54,108 nucleotides of DNA from Streptococcus halichoeri. GTDB lineage: Bacteria > Bacillota > Bacilli > Lactobacillales > Streptococcaceae. Below the pieces are notes generated by a model. It searched no databases and was not told the origin of the DNA. It saw nothing but the letters and a program-made list of their open reading frames with translations. The position numbers and the translations under genes were made by a program. The stretch is taken from positions 1 to 54,108 of the forward strand of contig NZ_WLZU01000010.1 in the NCBI RefSeq assembly GCF_009870755.1, given 5' to 3'. Of the stretch, positions 1 to 8,842 are shown one piece after another; the stretch's first letter is position 1; each line of letters starts with the position of its first letter.

Positions 1-171
1 AATATATTGAGACTTACTATAACCCTAAACGTCTGCATTCAGCTTTAGGGTATCTCTCACCTGTAGAATTTGAAAAAATAGTTACTAATTAGCTTAACTT
101 TATGTCTATTTTTTCTTGACAAGTCCAATCTTTACTTAAAATATAATGTCCAACTTTTTGGGGTCAATACA
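1..171 (+). mobile_element. Right end of an IS3-family insertion sequence (partial, runs off the left edge)
   Basis: A frame open from the window edge, read from base 3 to the stop at 90-92, gives 29 residues containing YYNPKRLHSALGYLSP, the conserved C-terminal block of IS3-family OrfB transposases with a DDE integrase core. About 55 bases further, at 148-171, lies GTCCAACTTTTTGGGG followed by TCAATACA. Read on the other strand this starts TGTATTGACCCC, typical of IS3-type terminal inverted repeats. The rest of the element is outside the window, so its intactness cannot be judged. The element appears to cut into the gene on its right. Confidence 0.8.
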
Positions 172-928
172 TCTTCCTTTCTTTTGAATTTAGGTCATGA
201 AACCTATCAAAGATGTCAGGAGTCATAAGAATACTATCCAAAAGAGACTTTGCACTTACTCTACGAGTCTCATCTACAAAAGGGATACTTTCATCAGTTA
301 CATAATCAAATTCCGTAAAAAATTTTTCTTCATCTATTCTTTTGGTATCCTCTAAACTATTTATTGTAGTATGACGTGTTAACATATCAACAATTTCAAC
401 TGACAATTTCTCAGTTTCTTCATCTGAAATGCCCTCTTTGAAATTAATGTGATAGTTTTTCATTGGTAAGAAGAATTCTTCCAACGGAACATCTTCTAGA
501 TAGGATTTTGGTAAATCTACTTCAATGAAATTGTCAATTAAGTCCTTGACCATAAATCCTATTTTAAAGATACTATCGGTTTGTAACTTCCCCATTGCCT
601 CAGGTATAATGCTATTAACAAAATGCTTATCATACCATAACTTAAATTTTATATTAATTTGATTGAAATAAAATTTAGGTTCCGAATCATTAAAAAATTC
701 TGTAATGACGTGTACCTTAAACGAACTTACAATTTTTTTATTCAGCAATGCCCATACTATTTTAAACATAGAAACTACATCAATATCTTTATCAGAACTA
801 TCTTCAAACCTTCTTATTTTATACCACCTATAATAATCTCCAAAAATAGTAAATATTTCCCTAAATTTTTCATAAGTATCTGGAGAAATATCATCTTGAA
901 ATTCTTCTGATTTAAATGGAGATTGCAT
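164..928 (-). CDS. Unrecognised AT-rich protein, C-terminus probably cut by the IS element
   Basis: This frame encodes 254 residues that I cannot assign to a family. It is soluble-looking, rich in Asp, Glu, Lys, Phe and Ile, and has no signal peptide or membrane segment. Its last codons (Lys-Met-Tyr-stop) read into the IS terminus at 148-171, so the stop codon TGA at 164-166 belongs to the mobile element and the original C-terminus has probably been lost. Upstream of the ATG at 926-928 there is no convincing ribosome binding site, and decayed transposase sequence starts immediately, so the 5' end may also be a junction. It is more AT-rich than the neighbouring housekeeping genes, which suggests transferred DNA. 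Whether it is expressed is unclear. Confidence 0.5.
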   Translation of the reverse strand: MQSPFKSEEFQDDISPDTYEKFREIFTIFGDYYRWYKIRRFEDSSDKDIDVVSMFKIVWALLNKKIVSSFKVHVITEFFNDSEPKFYFNQINIKFKLWYDKHFVNSIIPEAMGKLQTDSIFKIGFMVKDLIDNFIEVDLPKSYLEDVPLEEFFLPMKNYHINFKEGISDEETEKLSVEIVDMLTRHTTINSLEDTKRIDEEKFFTEFDYVTDESIPFVDETRRVSAKSLLDSILMTPDIFDRFHDLNSKERKMY

Positions 929-929
929 A

Positions 930-1394
930 ACTGGGACTCTACTTGATAAGTTTTACCAGTACACGATGATAGACGAGGCCTACAGAGAGCGATTCATTTT
1001 CCCCTTCAAAGAGCAGAGCTCCCACTCCACTGTCCAATTTGTCAAAATGGCTATCAAACACTTTAGATACCAACCAGAAATCATTCAAACTGACAACGGC
1101 TTTGAATTCACTCATTTTAGGGAAACCGACAAGATTCATCCTCTGGACATCCTCTGTCAGTAGATCGGCAGTGAACATAAGTGTATCAGACCTAGGACGC
1201 CAAGACATAATGGAAAAGTCGAAAGGAGTCATCGTAATGACAACATGCGATTCTACCAACATCTCCAATTCTACTCCTACGACGATCTCATTAAACAAAT
1301 GGAGCGCTACCTCTACAAGTCCAATCGACTACCCATGCAGACCCTTGACTGGCTCTCACCCATCGAAACAAGAAAAAAAACTAGAAGCAGCTAG
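930..1394 (+). pseudogene. Decayed DDE transposase, C-terminal part with an internal stop
   Basis: In one frame this stretch reads FYQYTMIDEAYRERF, then IIQTDNGFEF, then after an in-frame TAG at 1161-1163 IRPRTPRHNGKVERSHR and DWLSPIETRKK, stopping at 1392-1394. The TDNG Asp and the HNGKVE Glu are the second and third catalytic acids of an integrase-core (rve) transposase. The N-terminal half is missing and the amber codon interrupts what remains, so it cannot make an active transposase. The family may be IS481/IS3-like; I am not sure which. About 85 bases of likely IS right-end sequence follow, up to about 1480. Confidence 0.8.
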
Positions 1395-1499
1395 CTCCTT
1401 CTAGAGAATAGCATATTCAGTTTCTTTCAATCCCTGTTTTGGTCTCACATCATTGACAAAGGTACACAAAAGTTGTTTGAGCTAGTAAAAATTTTATAT

Positions 1500-1535
1500 A
1501 AGAAAAAGACCCCACCAAGCTTTTGCTTGGTGGGG
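1500..1535 (-). terminator. Terminator of the rplJ-rplL operon
   Basis: CCCCACCAAGC (1510-1520) and GCTTGGTGGGG (1525-1535) form an 11-bp perfect stem with a four-base loop. On the minus strand the stem is followed by a T-rich run (1500-1509). It lies 90 bases beyond the rplL stop. Confidence 0.9.
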
Positions 1536-1625
1536 AATGAAATCATTTTCCACCATATTTTCGCTGTTTGACATTGCTCAAAACCTTGCTACGCCGGGAT
1601 TCCGCAATCAAATTGCGTACCCTTA

Positions 1626-1994
1626 TTATTTAAGAGTAACTGAAGCTCCAGCTTCTTCAAGTTTAGCTTTGATTTCTTCAGCTTCTGCTGTTGCAACACC
1701 TTCTTTAACGTTTGCAGGTGCGCCATCAACAAGAGCTTTAGCGTCTTTAAGGCCAAGTCCTGTGATTTCACGAACAACTTTGATAACGCCAACTTTTTTG
1801 TCGCCTGCTGAAGTTAATTCAACGTCAAATGAATCTTTAGCAGCTTCTTCAGCTCCACCAGCAGCACCTGCTACAGCTACAGGAGCAGCAGCTGTTACAC
1901 CAAATTCTTCTTCGATAGCTTTTACAAGGTCGTTCAATTCAAGGATTGAAGCTTCTTTAATTTCAGCAATAATGTTTTCAATGTTTAATGCCAT
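1626..1994 (-). CDS. rplL: 50S ribosomal protein L7/L12
   Basis: The 122-residue product is the L7/L12 stalk protein, which recruits and stimulates translational GTPases on the large subunit. The acidic N-terminal dimerisation domain starts [16 protein letters not shown], followed by an Ala/Gly-rich hinge at about residues 38-52 and the globular C-terminal domain with [15 protein letters not shown]. The length fits the family. The start at 1992-1994 is chosen because GGAGGAA at 2001-2007 is a strong ribosome binding site at the right spacing; a TTG further upstream lies inside that site and is unlikely. It follows rplJ in one operon and ends at the terminator at 1500-1535. Confidence 0.97.
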   Translation of the reverse strand: MALNIENIIAEIKEASILELNDLVKAIEEEFGVTAAAPVAVAGAAGGAEEAAKDSFDVELTSAGDKKVGVIKVVREITGLGLKDAKALVDGAPANVKEGVATAEAEEIKAKLEEAGASVTLK

Positions 1995-2061
1995 TGTATT
2001 TTCCTCCAAAAATGTTTTTTAAATTGTATAATCTTCGAGCACTAGGCTAGTAGTAAACGTG

Positions 2062-2562
2062 TTAGGCCACGTCTTCTTTGCTTTCTGCAACTGCTTTGAC
2101 AGCATATGCAACGTTGCGGACTGGCGCTTGAAGTACTGAAAGGAGCATAGATAGCATACCTTCGCGGTTTGGCAATGCAGCAAGTGCTTGGATTTCTTCT
2201 TTTGAAGAAGTAGCGCCTTCGATTGCTCCACCTTTAATTTCAAGTGCGTCTGCTGATTTAGCAAAATCATTGATGATTTTAGCAGGAGCAACAACATCTT
2301 CGTTTGAAAATGCTACTGCAGATGGTCCTACAAAGATATCTTTCATACCTTCAAGGCCAGCTTTTTCTGCTGCACGTGTTAAAATTGAGTTTTTGATAAC
2401 TTTGAATTCAACATCCGCTTCACGAAGTGAACGACGTAGAACAGTATCTTGCTCAACTGTAAGACCACGTGAATCAACAACAACGATACTTGCTGCATTT
2501 TTCATTTTTTCAGCAACAAGTTCCACTTGTTCTGCTTTTTTAGCAATAATTGCTTCACTCAT
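2062..2562 (-). CDS. rplJ: 50S ribosomal protein L10
   Basis: The 166-residue product is L10, which anchors L7/L12 dimers to the ribosome and in many bacteria represses its own operon by binding the mRNA leader. It starts [20 protein letters not shown] and contains [11 protein letters not shown] and [17 protein letters not shown], both typical of L10. The start at 2560-2562 is supported by GGAGG at 2571-2575; a longer frame upstream would read through this site and the leader. It is cotranscribed with rplL, 67 bases downstream. Confidence 0.97.
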   Translation of the reverse strand: MSEAIIAKKAEQVELVAEKMKNAASIVVVDSRGLTVEQDTVLRRSLREADVEFKVIKNSILTRAAEKAGLEGMKDIFVGPSAVAFSNEDVVAPAKIINDFAKSADALEIKGGAIEGATSSKEEIQALAALPNREGMLSMLLSVLQAPVRNVAYAVKAVAESKEDVA

Positions 2563-2727
2563 TAGTTTTACCTCCGTTATTATTTTGATGCTTAGGCACA
2601 AAAAAATCGCACCTAAACCTAGACACGAAAGTACAAAGACGTTATTTCAGTAATATCGTTTTGTGCCTCGGTAGGATGATTATGAGTCTGGCTCCCCTAC
2701 TGTCTTAGGTCAGTTTCTTTCAAAACC
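2563..2727 (-). promoter_or_regulatory. L10 leader (autoregulatory mRNA leader of rplJL)
   Basis: About 165 bases of untranslated leader separate the promoter from rplJ, a size and position typical of the L10 leader bound by L10(L12)4. It includes self-complementary pieces such as AGGCACAAAA (2593-2602) near TTTTGTGCCT (2660-2669). I infer the identity from position and partial structure and have not matched it to a covariance model. Confidence 0.65.
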
Positions 2728-2733
2728 TTATTC

Positions 2734-2762
2734 ATTGTATCGCATCTGTTAAGTGCTGTCAA
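2734..2762 (-). promoter_or_regulatory. Sigma-A promoter of rplJL
   Basis: On the minus strand TTGACA (2757-2762) is followed after 17 bases by TACAAT (2734-2739), a near-consensus housekeeping promoter. Confidence 0.85.
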
Positions 2763-2821
2763 GTCTAAGAACCGCTAATTTTTTCCTATTTTAAAAAAAT
2801 CAAAAGTTATCACAAAAAAAC

Positions 2822-2878
2822 ATTGACCTTTTTTGACCAAAAGAGTATACTATAAATAGAAGGTCAGTAAAGGTCAAA
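2822..2878 (+). promoter_or_regulatory. clpL promoter with two CtsR-type operators
   Basis: TTGACC (2823-2828) and TATACT (2846-2851) are 17 bases apart and form the promoter. The CtsR heptad repeat occurs twice. Read on the minus strand, 2822-2838 is GGTCAAAAAAGGTCAAT, one mismatch from the consensus RGTCAAANANRGTCAAA. On the plus strand 2862-2878 is GGTCAGTAAAGGTCAAA, with two mismatches. One operator covers the -35 box and the other lies just past the -10, so CtsR binding would block RNA polymerase. CtsR control of clp genes is established in Firmicutes; control here is inferred from the sites. Confidence 0.85.
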
Positions 2879-2987
2879 CTTTAGTCCCTGAAGATTCTCC
2901 TTTTTTTCTGTTTTGTATAGAAAATAAAAAGCCTTCTTTTTGATCATAGACGTATCTATGAAATAGAAATTAAGTGAGGTACATCAA

Positions 2988-5096
2988 ATGGCAAACTACT
3001 ATAACAATGATCCTTTTAATCAAATGGATGATCTCTTTAATCAATTAATGGGTAATATGAATGGCTTTAATAGTGAGAAACGCCGCTATATGGTCAATGG
3101 TCGTGAATTAACACCAGAAGAGATTCAAATCTATCGGCAAACTGGCAAACTGCCTCAAACATCTACTGCTGCACAACAACCAAACCAAGCTAATCTTAAG
3201 CAAGATGGTATTTTAGCTCAACTTGGGACCAATCTCACTGAAGCTGCTCGGCAAGGTCAGTTAGATCCCGTTATTGGCCGCAATAAAGAAATTCAAGAAA
3301 CAGCTGAAATTTTAGCACGCCGCACCAAGAATAACCCGGTTTTGGTTGGGGATGCTGGTGTTGGTAAAACAGCTGTCGTTGAAGGCTTAGCGCAAGCTAT
3401 TGTGCACGGAAATGTGCCAGCTGCGATTAAGAATAAGGAAATTATTTCCATTGATATTTCTGGTCTAGAAGCTGGGACTCAATATCGCGGAGCTTTTGAG
3501 GAAAATATTCAAAAGCTAATCAGTGAAGTAACAACAGCTGGTAATATTATTTTGTTCTTCGATGAAATTCATCAAATGCTTGGCGCTGGTTCCACTGGTA
3601 GTGACAGTGGCTCAAAAGGCCTTGCTGATATAATTAAACCGGCCCTATCACGCGGAGAATTAACCGTTATTGGCGCCTCTACCCAGGATGAATACCGCAA
3701 TACCATCTTGAAAAATGCTGCGCTAGCTCGCCGCTTTAACCAAGTAACAGTTAATGCGCCTTCTGCTGAGGATACCTTCCAAATCTTAATGGGTATCCGT
3801 AATCTATACGAAAAGCATCACAATGTCATTTTGCCTGACACTGTTTTAAAAGCTGCGATTGACTACTCCATCCAATATATCCCCCAACGCAGTCTGCCAG
3901 ATAAGGCCATTGACCTGCTTGATATGACTGCGGCTCACTTAGCAGCCCAACATCCGGTAACTGATCTTAAATCTCTCGAAGAAGCCTTAAAGACTGCTAA
4001 AACAGAACAAGAACAGGCCGCCCAAAAAGAAGATTTTGAAACAGCACTCAAAGTAAAAAGTAAGATTGAAGATCTCCAAAAGAAAATCGCTAATCATGGT
4101 CAGGAGCAAAAAGCAACCGCAACGGTTAACGACATTGCACAATCTGTTGAGCGCTTGACTGGCATTCCTGTTTCTAAGATGGGCGCTAGCGATTTAGAAA
4201 GGCTCAAAGCCATCGGTGATCGCTTAAAAGGGCATGTCATTGGTCAAGATCAGGCGGTGGAAGCTGTAGCTCGCGCTATTCGACGGAACCGCGCTGGCTT
4301 TGATGATGGTAACCGTCCAATTGGTTCCTTTCTCTTTGTTGGTCCAACTGGTGTTGGTAAAACAGAATTAGCCAAGCAATTAGCAGTTGATATGTTTGGC
4401 TCAAAAGATGCCATTATCCGACTCGATATGTCTGAGTATAGTGATCGTACTGCAGTTTCTAAGCTGATTGGTACCACTGCTGGCTACGTCGGATATGATG
4501 ACAATAATAATACCTTGACAGAACGCGTCCGGCGCCAACCTTATAGCATCATCCTCTTAGATGAAATCGAAAAAGCCGATCCCCAAGTGATAACCCTCTT
4601 GCTGCAAGTATTAGATGACGGACGTCTAACTGATGGACAAGGTAACACTATCAACTTTAAAAATACTGTGATTATTGCCACTTCAAATGCTGGCTTTGGC
4701 CATCCAGCAGGCAAGGATGATTCTGATACGGCGCCAGCTATTATGGACCGGATCGCCCCATACTTTCGTCCTGAATTCCTCAATCGCTTCAATGGTGTGA
4801 TTGAATTTGCCAGTCTACAAAAAGAAGATCTCAAAGATATAGTTGAACTCATGTTGAGCGAGGTGCGTGAAACCATTCAAAAGAAAGGGATTAGCTTAGA
4901 AGTCAGCGAAGAAGCCAAACAAGAACTCATTCGCTTAGGCTATGACAAAGCTATGGGTGTTCGACCACTGCGCCGCGTCATCGAACAAGAAATGCGTGAT
5001 AAAATCACAGACTACTATCTTGATCATCCAAACGTTAAGGAATTAACCGCAACTATGCAAAATGGTCAAATCACCATTACTGAAAAGACACACTAA
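2988..5096 (+). CDS. clpL: ATP-dependent Clp chaperone ClpL
   Basis: The 702-residue product is a two-ATPase HSP100 chaperone of the ClpL type. The N-terminus ([20 protein letters not shown]) and the segment [12 protein letters not shown] are ClpL features, and the zinc finger of ClpE is absent. The first AAA domain has Walker A GDAGVGKT at 121-128 and Walker B FFDE; a short middle coiled coil lies at about 320-375; the second AAA domain has GPTGVGKT at 452-459 and ILLDEIEKA. ClpL acts largely as a ClpP-independent disaggregase in heat and envelope stress. It is monocistronic, with a GAGG ribosome binding site, CtsR-type operators upstream and a strong terminator downstream. Confidence 0.95.
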   Translation: MANYYNNDPFNQMDDLFNQLMGNMNGFNSEKRRYMVNGRELTPEEIQIYRQTGKLPQTSTAAQQPNQANLKQDGILAQLGTNLTEAARQGQLDPVIGRNKEIQETAEILARRTKNNPVLVGDAGVGKTAVVEGLAQAIVHGNVPAAIKNKEIISIDISGLEAGTQYRGAFEENIQKLISEVTTAGNIILFFDEIHQMLGAGSTGSDSGSKGLADIIKPALSRGELTVIGASTQDEYRNTILKNAALARRFNQVTVNAPSAEDTFQILMGIRNLYEKHHNVILPDTVLKAAIDYSIQYIPQRSLPDKAIDLLDMTAAHLAAQHPVTDLKSLEEALKTAKTEQEQAAQKEDFETALKVKSKIEDLQKKIANHGQEQKATATVNDIAQSVERLTGIPVSKMGASDLERLKAIGDRLKGHVIGQDQAVEAVARAIRRNRAGFDDGNRPIGSFLFVGPTGVGKTELAKQLAVDMFGSKDAIIRLDMSEYSDRTAVSKLIGTTAGYVGYDDNNNTLTERVRRQPYSIILLDEIEKADPQVITLLLQVLDDGRLTDGQGNTINFKNTVIIATSNAGFGHPAGKDDSDTAPAIMDRIAPYFRPEFLNRFNGVIEFASLQKEDLKDIVELMLSEVRETIQKKGISLEVSEEAKQELIRLGYDKAMGVRPLRRVIEQEMRDKITDYYLDHPNVKELTATMQNGQITITEKTH

Positions 5097-5185
5097 TGCC
5101 CAAAAGTCCAACAAATGATATTTAACATGTAGTCAAAACTGCATTGGGGTATACTACACCCCGCTAAAACCTTAAACTAATGATT

Positions 5186-5238
5186 AGCAGCTTAAAGGAA
5201 AGGTCCTGATACTGACCTTTCTTTAAGCTGCTTTTTTT
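5186..5238 (+). terminator. Terminator of clpL
   Basis: AGCAGCTTAAAG and the following AAGGTC (5186-5205) pair with GACCTTTCTTTAAGCTGCT (5214-5232), giving a long stem followed by seven T. Confidence 0.9.
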
Positions 5239-5479
5239 GTGGGGTAAGCATCCAACAAATGATAGCCAGTTTACAATCAACTTGGTGAGATGATTTCACC
5301 CACAACGGACAAATGGTTATAAAACGCTTAAAGATCAGCTAGCCTCTTTATTAAAGATAACTAACAGCCGGTTTACCTTTTAAAAGATTTGGCTAAAGCC
5401 TTGCAAAACCAAATGCATTTTTTTAAGAAAAGCGATAAAATAGTACTGTTTAGATGTCACTATAGAAAGAGGATTAATC

Positions 5480-6166
5480 GTGCCAAGTCAAACTATTATG
5501 CCCCAAAATAGTCGCTTTAATGCCATTGCACTAGGCTTTATGGGTGGGGCTTTAGATATTTATTGTCAAATTCATTATAATTCCTTAGTCGCTACTCAAA
5601 CCGGGAATATTTTATTACTCATTGCAAATATGCATAGTCAGGCACTTGCAGAAACCCTTATTCGATTGTGCTCCATTTTATTTTTCTCCCTCGGTTTTAT
5701 CTTTGGTATTATTCTTAAAAACCATGCTAAGAGTGCTTTTTGGCGGGTGCATGCCATCGCTCCCTTGATGCTACTGACCTTCTTGCTACCTTTTCTACCC
5801 GAAACGAAATTGGTCTTAGTTAGTCTTTTAGCCATTGCTACCGGCATGCTTACCTTAACTTTTTCAGGAAGCCAAATTGAGACTCACTCCTATACCATCC
5901 TAATGACTTCAGGGAATTATCGCAAAATGCTCAGCTCCTGGTTTGCCTATCTCACTAGTAAAGAAAAATCTCCTTTGCTAAAACGCGAAGCGATTAATTA
6001 CAGCCTGGTTGTTGGCAGCTTTGTCAGCGGTGCCTTTAGCATTTTTCTCTTAGAGCCGCTCTTACACCGAAAAACCATTTGGCTGGTTAGTTTGTCTTTA
6101 GTGTTAGTTATTTACCACTACTCTAGTAATGTTATTCGCTATAAACTTCACTATATTAATATTTAA
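5480..6166 (+). CDS. DUF1275 (YoaK-type) integral membrane protein
   Basis: The 228-residue product has about six hydrophobic segments and the DUF1275 signature region: GFMGGALDIYC near the N-terminus, then VATQTGNILLL, and SGSQIETHSYTILMTSGNY in the middle. The family is widespread and of unknown transport or signalling role. The GTG at 5480-5482 is taken as the start because AGAGGA lies at good spacing just upstream. It stands alone, between the clpL terminator and a shared bidirectional terminator at its 3' end. The biochemical function cannot be read from the sequence. Confidence 0.8.
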   Translation: MPSQTIMPQNSRFNAIALGFMGGALDIYCQIHYNSLVATQTGNILLLIANMHSQALAETLIRLCSILFFSLGFIFGIILKNHAKSAFWRVHAIAPLMLLTFLLPFLPETKLVLVSLLAIATGMLTLTFSGSQIETHSYTILMTSGNYRKMLSSWFAYLTSKEKSPLLKREAINYSLVVGSFVSGAFSIFLLEPLLHRKTIWLVSLSLVLVIYHYSSNVIRYKLHYINI

Positions 6167-6200
6167 AAAAACTTCTTGGTGTCAATCACCAAGAAGTTTT
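6167..6200. terminator. Bidirectional terminator between the DUF1275 gene and engB
   Basis: ACTTCTTGGTG (6171-6181) and CACCAAGAAGT (6187-6197) form a perfect stem flanked by A and T runs, so it can serve the convergent genes on both sides. The engB stop codon directly abuts it. Confidence 0.9.
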
Positions 6201-6796
6201 TATACTGATGCTAAAATAGCATCCCATGCTTCATCTAATCCTACTCGATTAACAGACGAAAAAATAATAAATTGGTCGGTTGGGGCAAATTGCAGCGCTT
6301 TTTGAATCACTGCTTGGTGCTTATTCCACTTGCCTCGAGGGACTTTATCAGCCTTTGTCGCTACGATAATCACTGGTATCTCATAATATTTGAGAAATTG
6401 GTACATTTGAATATCATCTTTTGTCGGCTCATGGCGTAGGTCAACGAGGCTGACAACAGCTCGCAGATTGTCACGCGTGGTCAAATATTCCTCAATCATT
6501 CTTCCCCATTTCGCTCGCTCTGTTTTAGAAACCTTTGCATAGCCATAGCCAGGCACATCAACAAAACGTAATTTATCATCAATATTGAAAAAGTTTAATA
6601 ATTGGGTTTTGCCTGGTTTACTTGAGGTACGTGCTAAGTTTTTCCGTCCCAATAAGGTGTTGATAAAACTTGATTTCCCAACGTTTGAACGTCCTGCCAT
6701 AGCAATTTCAGGTAGGTCATCTTGTGGATAATGTGCTTTATTCGCCGCACTCAACAGGATCGAAGCATTGTGGGTATTTAAGACTTCTTCGGTCAT
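6200..6796 (-). CDS. engB: Ribosome biogenesis GTP-binding protein EngB/YsxC
   Basis: The 198-residue TRAFAC GTPase assists late assembly of the 50S subunit. The motifs are in order: G1 GRSNVGKS at 35-42, GKTQ near 62-65, G3 DVPG at 80-83 with the following GYGYAKV typical of EngB, and G4 TKAD at 147-150. Length and layout match EngB. It follows clpX with a gap of 13 bases and is the last gene of the dfrA-clpX-engB cluster, a linkage common in streptococci. Confidence 0.95.
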   Translation of the reverse strand: MTEEVLNTHNASILLSAANKAHYPQDDLPEIAMAGRSNVGKSSFINTLLGRKNLARTSSKPGKTQLLNFFNIDDKLRFVDVPGYGYAKVSKTERAKWGRMIEEYLTTRDNLRAVVSLVDLRHEPTKDDIQMYQFLKYYEIPVIIVATKADKVPRGKWNKHQAVIQKALQFAPTDQFIIFSSVNRVGLDEAWDAILASV

Positions 6797-6809
6797 CTTA
6801 ATCTCTCCC

Positions 6810-8036
6810 TCAAGCTGTTTCTAAAATGGGTTTTTCAGAACCATCTACAGCTGCTTTGGTAATAATGACTTTCACGGCATCTTCTTGGCTTGGAATTTCA
6901 AACATAATATCAAGCATGGTTTCTTCGATAATAGAGCGAAGCCCTCTAGCGCCAGTTTTACGTGCGATGGCTTTTTTGGCAATAGCTTCTAGGGCTTGGG
7001 TTTCAAATTCTAATTCAACACCATCATAAGACAATAGAGCTTGGTATTGCTTCACCAAAGCATTTTTTGGTTCTGTTAATATTTTAATCAGATCAGTGGT
7101 TGTCAACTGCTCAAGCGCAGCAATAACCGGTAAGCGACCGATAAATTCAGGAATAAGGCCGAATTTTTGAATATCCTCTGAAATGATTTCTTGCATATAA
7201 GAAGCCTTATCATCAAGTTTTCGGTTATTTTGGCCAAAACCAATGATCTTTTCACCAAGGCGCTGCTTGACAATCTCTTCGATACCATCAAAAGCACCAC
7301 CAACAATGAATAAAATATTTTTGGTATCAATCTGAATCATCTCTTGGTTAGGATGCTTACGTCCACCTTGTGGTGGGACACTAGCAACCGTTCCCTCAAT
7401 AATTTTGAGCAGGGCTTGCTGCACTCCTTCGCCAGAGACATCCCGGGTAATTGATACATTCTCACCTTTTTTAGCAATTTTATCAATTTCATCTACATAA
7501 ATAATACCACGTTCAGCTCGTTCTACATTGTAATCAGCAGCTTGGATCAATTTGAGTAAAATATTCTCCACATCTTCTCCCACATAACCTGCTTCAGTCA
7601 ATGATGTGGCATCAGCAATAGCAAAAGGGACGTTTAAGCTTTTAGCTAGAGTTTGAGCTAGGAAGGTCTTACCAGACCCCGTTGGTCCGATCATTAAGAT
7701 GTTTGATTTTTGCAATTCGACATCTTCATCTTGACTTTCAGGAAAGGAAACACGCTTATAATGGTTATAAACAGCGACTGCTAAGGCGCGCTTTGCTCGT
7801 TCTTGCCCAACCACGTATTGGTCCAAAGTGGCTAGGAGTTCTTTAGGCTTAGGTGTTTCTGCTAAATCCGCTAAAACTTCGTCCGCTAGTTCTTCTTTGA
7901 TAATTTCCTGGGATAACTCGACACACTCATTACAGATAAAGACATTGTTACCTGCAATCATTTTTTTAACCTCATCTTGGCTTTTTCCACAGAATGAGCA
8001 ATGAACCTTTACTTCTGTTGTTCGATTTACTGCCAT
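6810..8036 (-). CDS. clpX: ATP-dependent Clp protease ATP-binding subunit ClpX
   Basis: The 408-residue product is the AAA+ unfoldase that feeds substrates such as ssrA-tagged proteins to ClpP. The N-terminal zinc-binding domain has cysteines at 13, 16, 35 and 38 (CSFC and CNEC). Walker A GPTGSGKT is at 117-124, followed by Walker [11 protein letters not shown]. The pore motif GYVGED and the ClpP-docking IGF-type loop (IIGFGQNN) are present, so a ClpP partner is expected elsewhere in the genome. It follows a 56-residue membrane peptide and dfrA and precedes engB. Confidence 0.97.
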   Translation of the reverse strand: MAVNRTTEVKVHCSFCGKSQDEVKKMIAGNNVFICNECVELSQEIIKEELADEVLADLAETPKPKELLATLDQYVVGQERAKRALAVAVYNHYKRVSFPESQDEDVELQKSNILMIGPTGSGKTFLAQTLAKSLNVPFAIADATSLTEAGYVGEDVENILLKLIQAADYNVERAERGIIYVDEIDKIAKKGENVSITRDVSGEGVQQALLKIIEGTVASVPPQGGRKHPNQEMIQIDTKNILFIVGGAFDGIEEIVKQRLGEKIIGFGQNNRKLDDKASYMQEIISEDIQKFGLIPEFIGRLPVIAALEQLTTTDLIKILTEPKNALVKQYQALLSYDGVELEFETQALEAIAKKAIARKTGARGLRSIIEETMLDIMFEIPSQEDAVKVIITKAAVDGSEKPILETA

Positions 8037-8068
8037 AATTCCTCTATCTTTCTTTCATTACCACCAAC

Positions 8069-8239
8069 TTAAAATAAAGTTCCAGAGAATGCATGGATGG
8101 TATTTACTAAATTGGTAAATGCATTCAATAAAAATAAGGTGCCTAACCCATATCGTTTCTTTCTAAGAGCGGTTAGGGCACACAATACACAAATAGCACA
8201 TAAGCATGCTGTAAATACACCAAAAACGCTACGCTGCAT
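8069..8239 (-). CDS. Small membrane protein between dfrA and clpX (56 aa)
   Basis: The ATG at 8237-8239 opens a 56-residue frame that ends at TAA 8069-8071. The product starts MQRSVFGVFTACLCAICVLC, has a positively charged loop (LRKKRYGLG), then a second hydrophobic stretch and ends HAFSGTLF, so two membrane helices are likely. GGAGG at 8252-8256 lies 12 bases upstream of the ATG and directly precedes the dfrA stop, which suggests translational coupling. The position between dfrA and clpX and the intact frame support a real gene. No function is known to me. Confidence 0.75.
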   Translation of the reverse strand: MQRSVFGVFTACLCAICVLCALTALRKKRYGLGTLFLLNAFTNLVNTIHAFSGTLF

Positions 8240-8256
8240 GGTTTTTGCAAGCCTCC

Positions 8257-8754
8257 TTACTTTTTAACAAAAACAGAGACTGTGAAATCATGAGAATTCT
8301 TTTCGTCTTTTTCGTAGAAAAGAGCATCTTGTTCCTGGTAGTGACTGTAATCAAAAGTAGGGGCATAGGTATCACCTGAAAAATGCCCATGGACACGGGT
8401 ACGAATCAATTTATCATAGTAGCCTGCAAAAGCCTCTAAGACCTTTCGCCCACCAATAATATATAAGGTTTTCTCTTGGGCATGATACCATTCAAGGGCT
8501 TTTTCCACTGAATTGACCACAATGACTCCAGGATAATCATAGGTAAGGTCTCTTGTTAAGACAAGTGTTTGCCGGTTGGGAAGTAAGCGCTGATTCATCC
8601 CATCAAAAGTCACCCGCCCCATTAATATAGCTTGCTGCCAGGTGGTCTTCTTAAAGTGTTGTAACTCCCGTGGCAGGTGCCAAGGTAGGGTGGCGTTTTG
8701 GCCAATAACCCCGTCTTCATCTTCTGCCCAGATGGCTATTATTTCTTTTGTCAT
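8257..8754 (-). CDS. dfrA: Dihydrofolate reductase
   Basis: The 165-residue enzyme reduces dihydrofolate to tetrahydrofolate with NADPH, the step that regenerates the cofactor used up by thymidylate synthase, and is the target of trimethoprim. It has the substrate region LPWHLPRELQHF (Glu30 as the catalytic acid), GRVTFDGM, and IIGGRKVLEAF for NADPH binding. Length is normal. It lies 88 bases downstream of thyA, a functional pairing. A hairpin and a possible extended -10 (TGATAAAAT on the minus strand, near 8789-8797) suggest that dfrA may also have its own promoter. Confidence 0.96.
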   Translation of the reverse strand: MTKEIIAIWAEDEDGVIGQNATLPWHLPRELQHFKKTTWQQAILMGRVTFDGMNQRLLPNRQTLVLTRDLTYDYPGVIVVNSVEKALEWYHAQEKTLYIIGGRKVLEAFAGYYDKLIRTRVHGHFSGDTYAPTFDYSHYQEQDALFYEKDEKNSHDFTVSVFVKK

Positions 8755-8815
8755 TACCTTATTTCCTCATTATTAGCTCATTCTATTTTATCAAAATTTA
8801 CCATTTTTTGCTTCC

Positions 8816-8838
8816 AAAAAGCAAAAGCTTTGCTTTGT
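8816..8838 (-). terminator. Possible terminator after thyA
   Basis: On the minus strand AAAGCAAA and TTTTGCTTT can pair across a very short loop and are followed by T residues. The stem is AT-rich, so it may be weak or leaky, letting thyA and dfrA be partly cotranscribed. Confidence 0.4.
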
Positions 8839-8842
8839 CATC

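Noticed and set aside
939..1298. Minus-strand frame of 119 codons over the transposase relic
   Set aside because: The plus strand carries recognisable DDE transposase motifs, so this is a shadow.
1537..2022. Plus-strand frame of 161 codons opposite rplL
   Set aside because: It is the antisense shadow of L7/L12; its Ala/Ser/Thr-rich composition results from the opposite coding strand.
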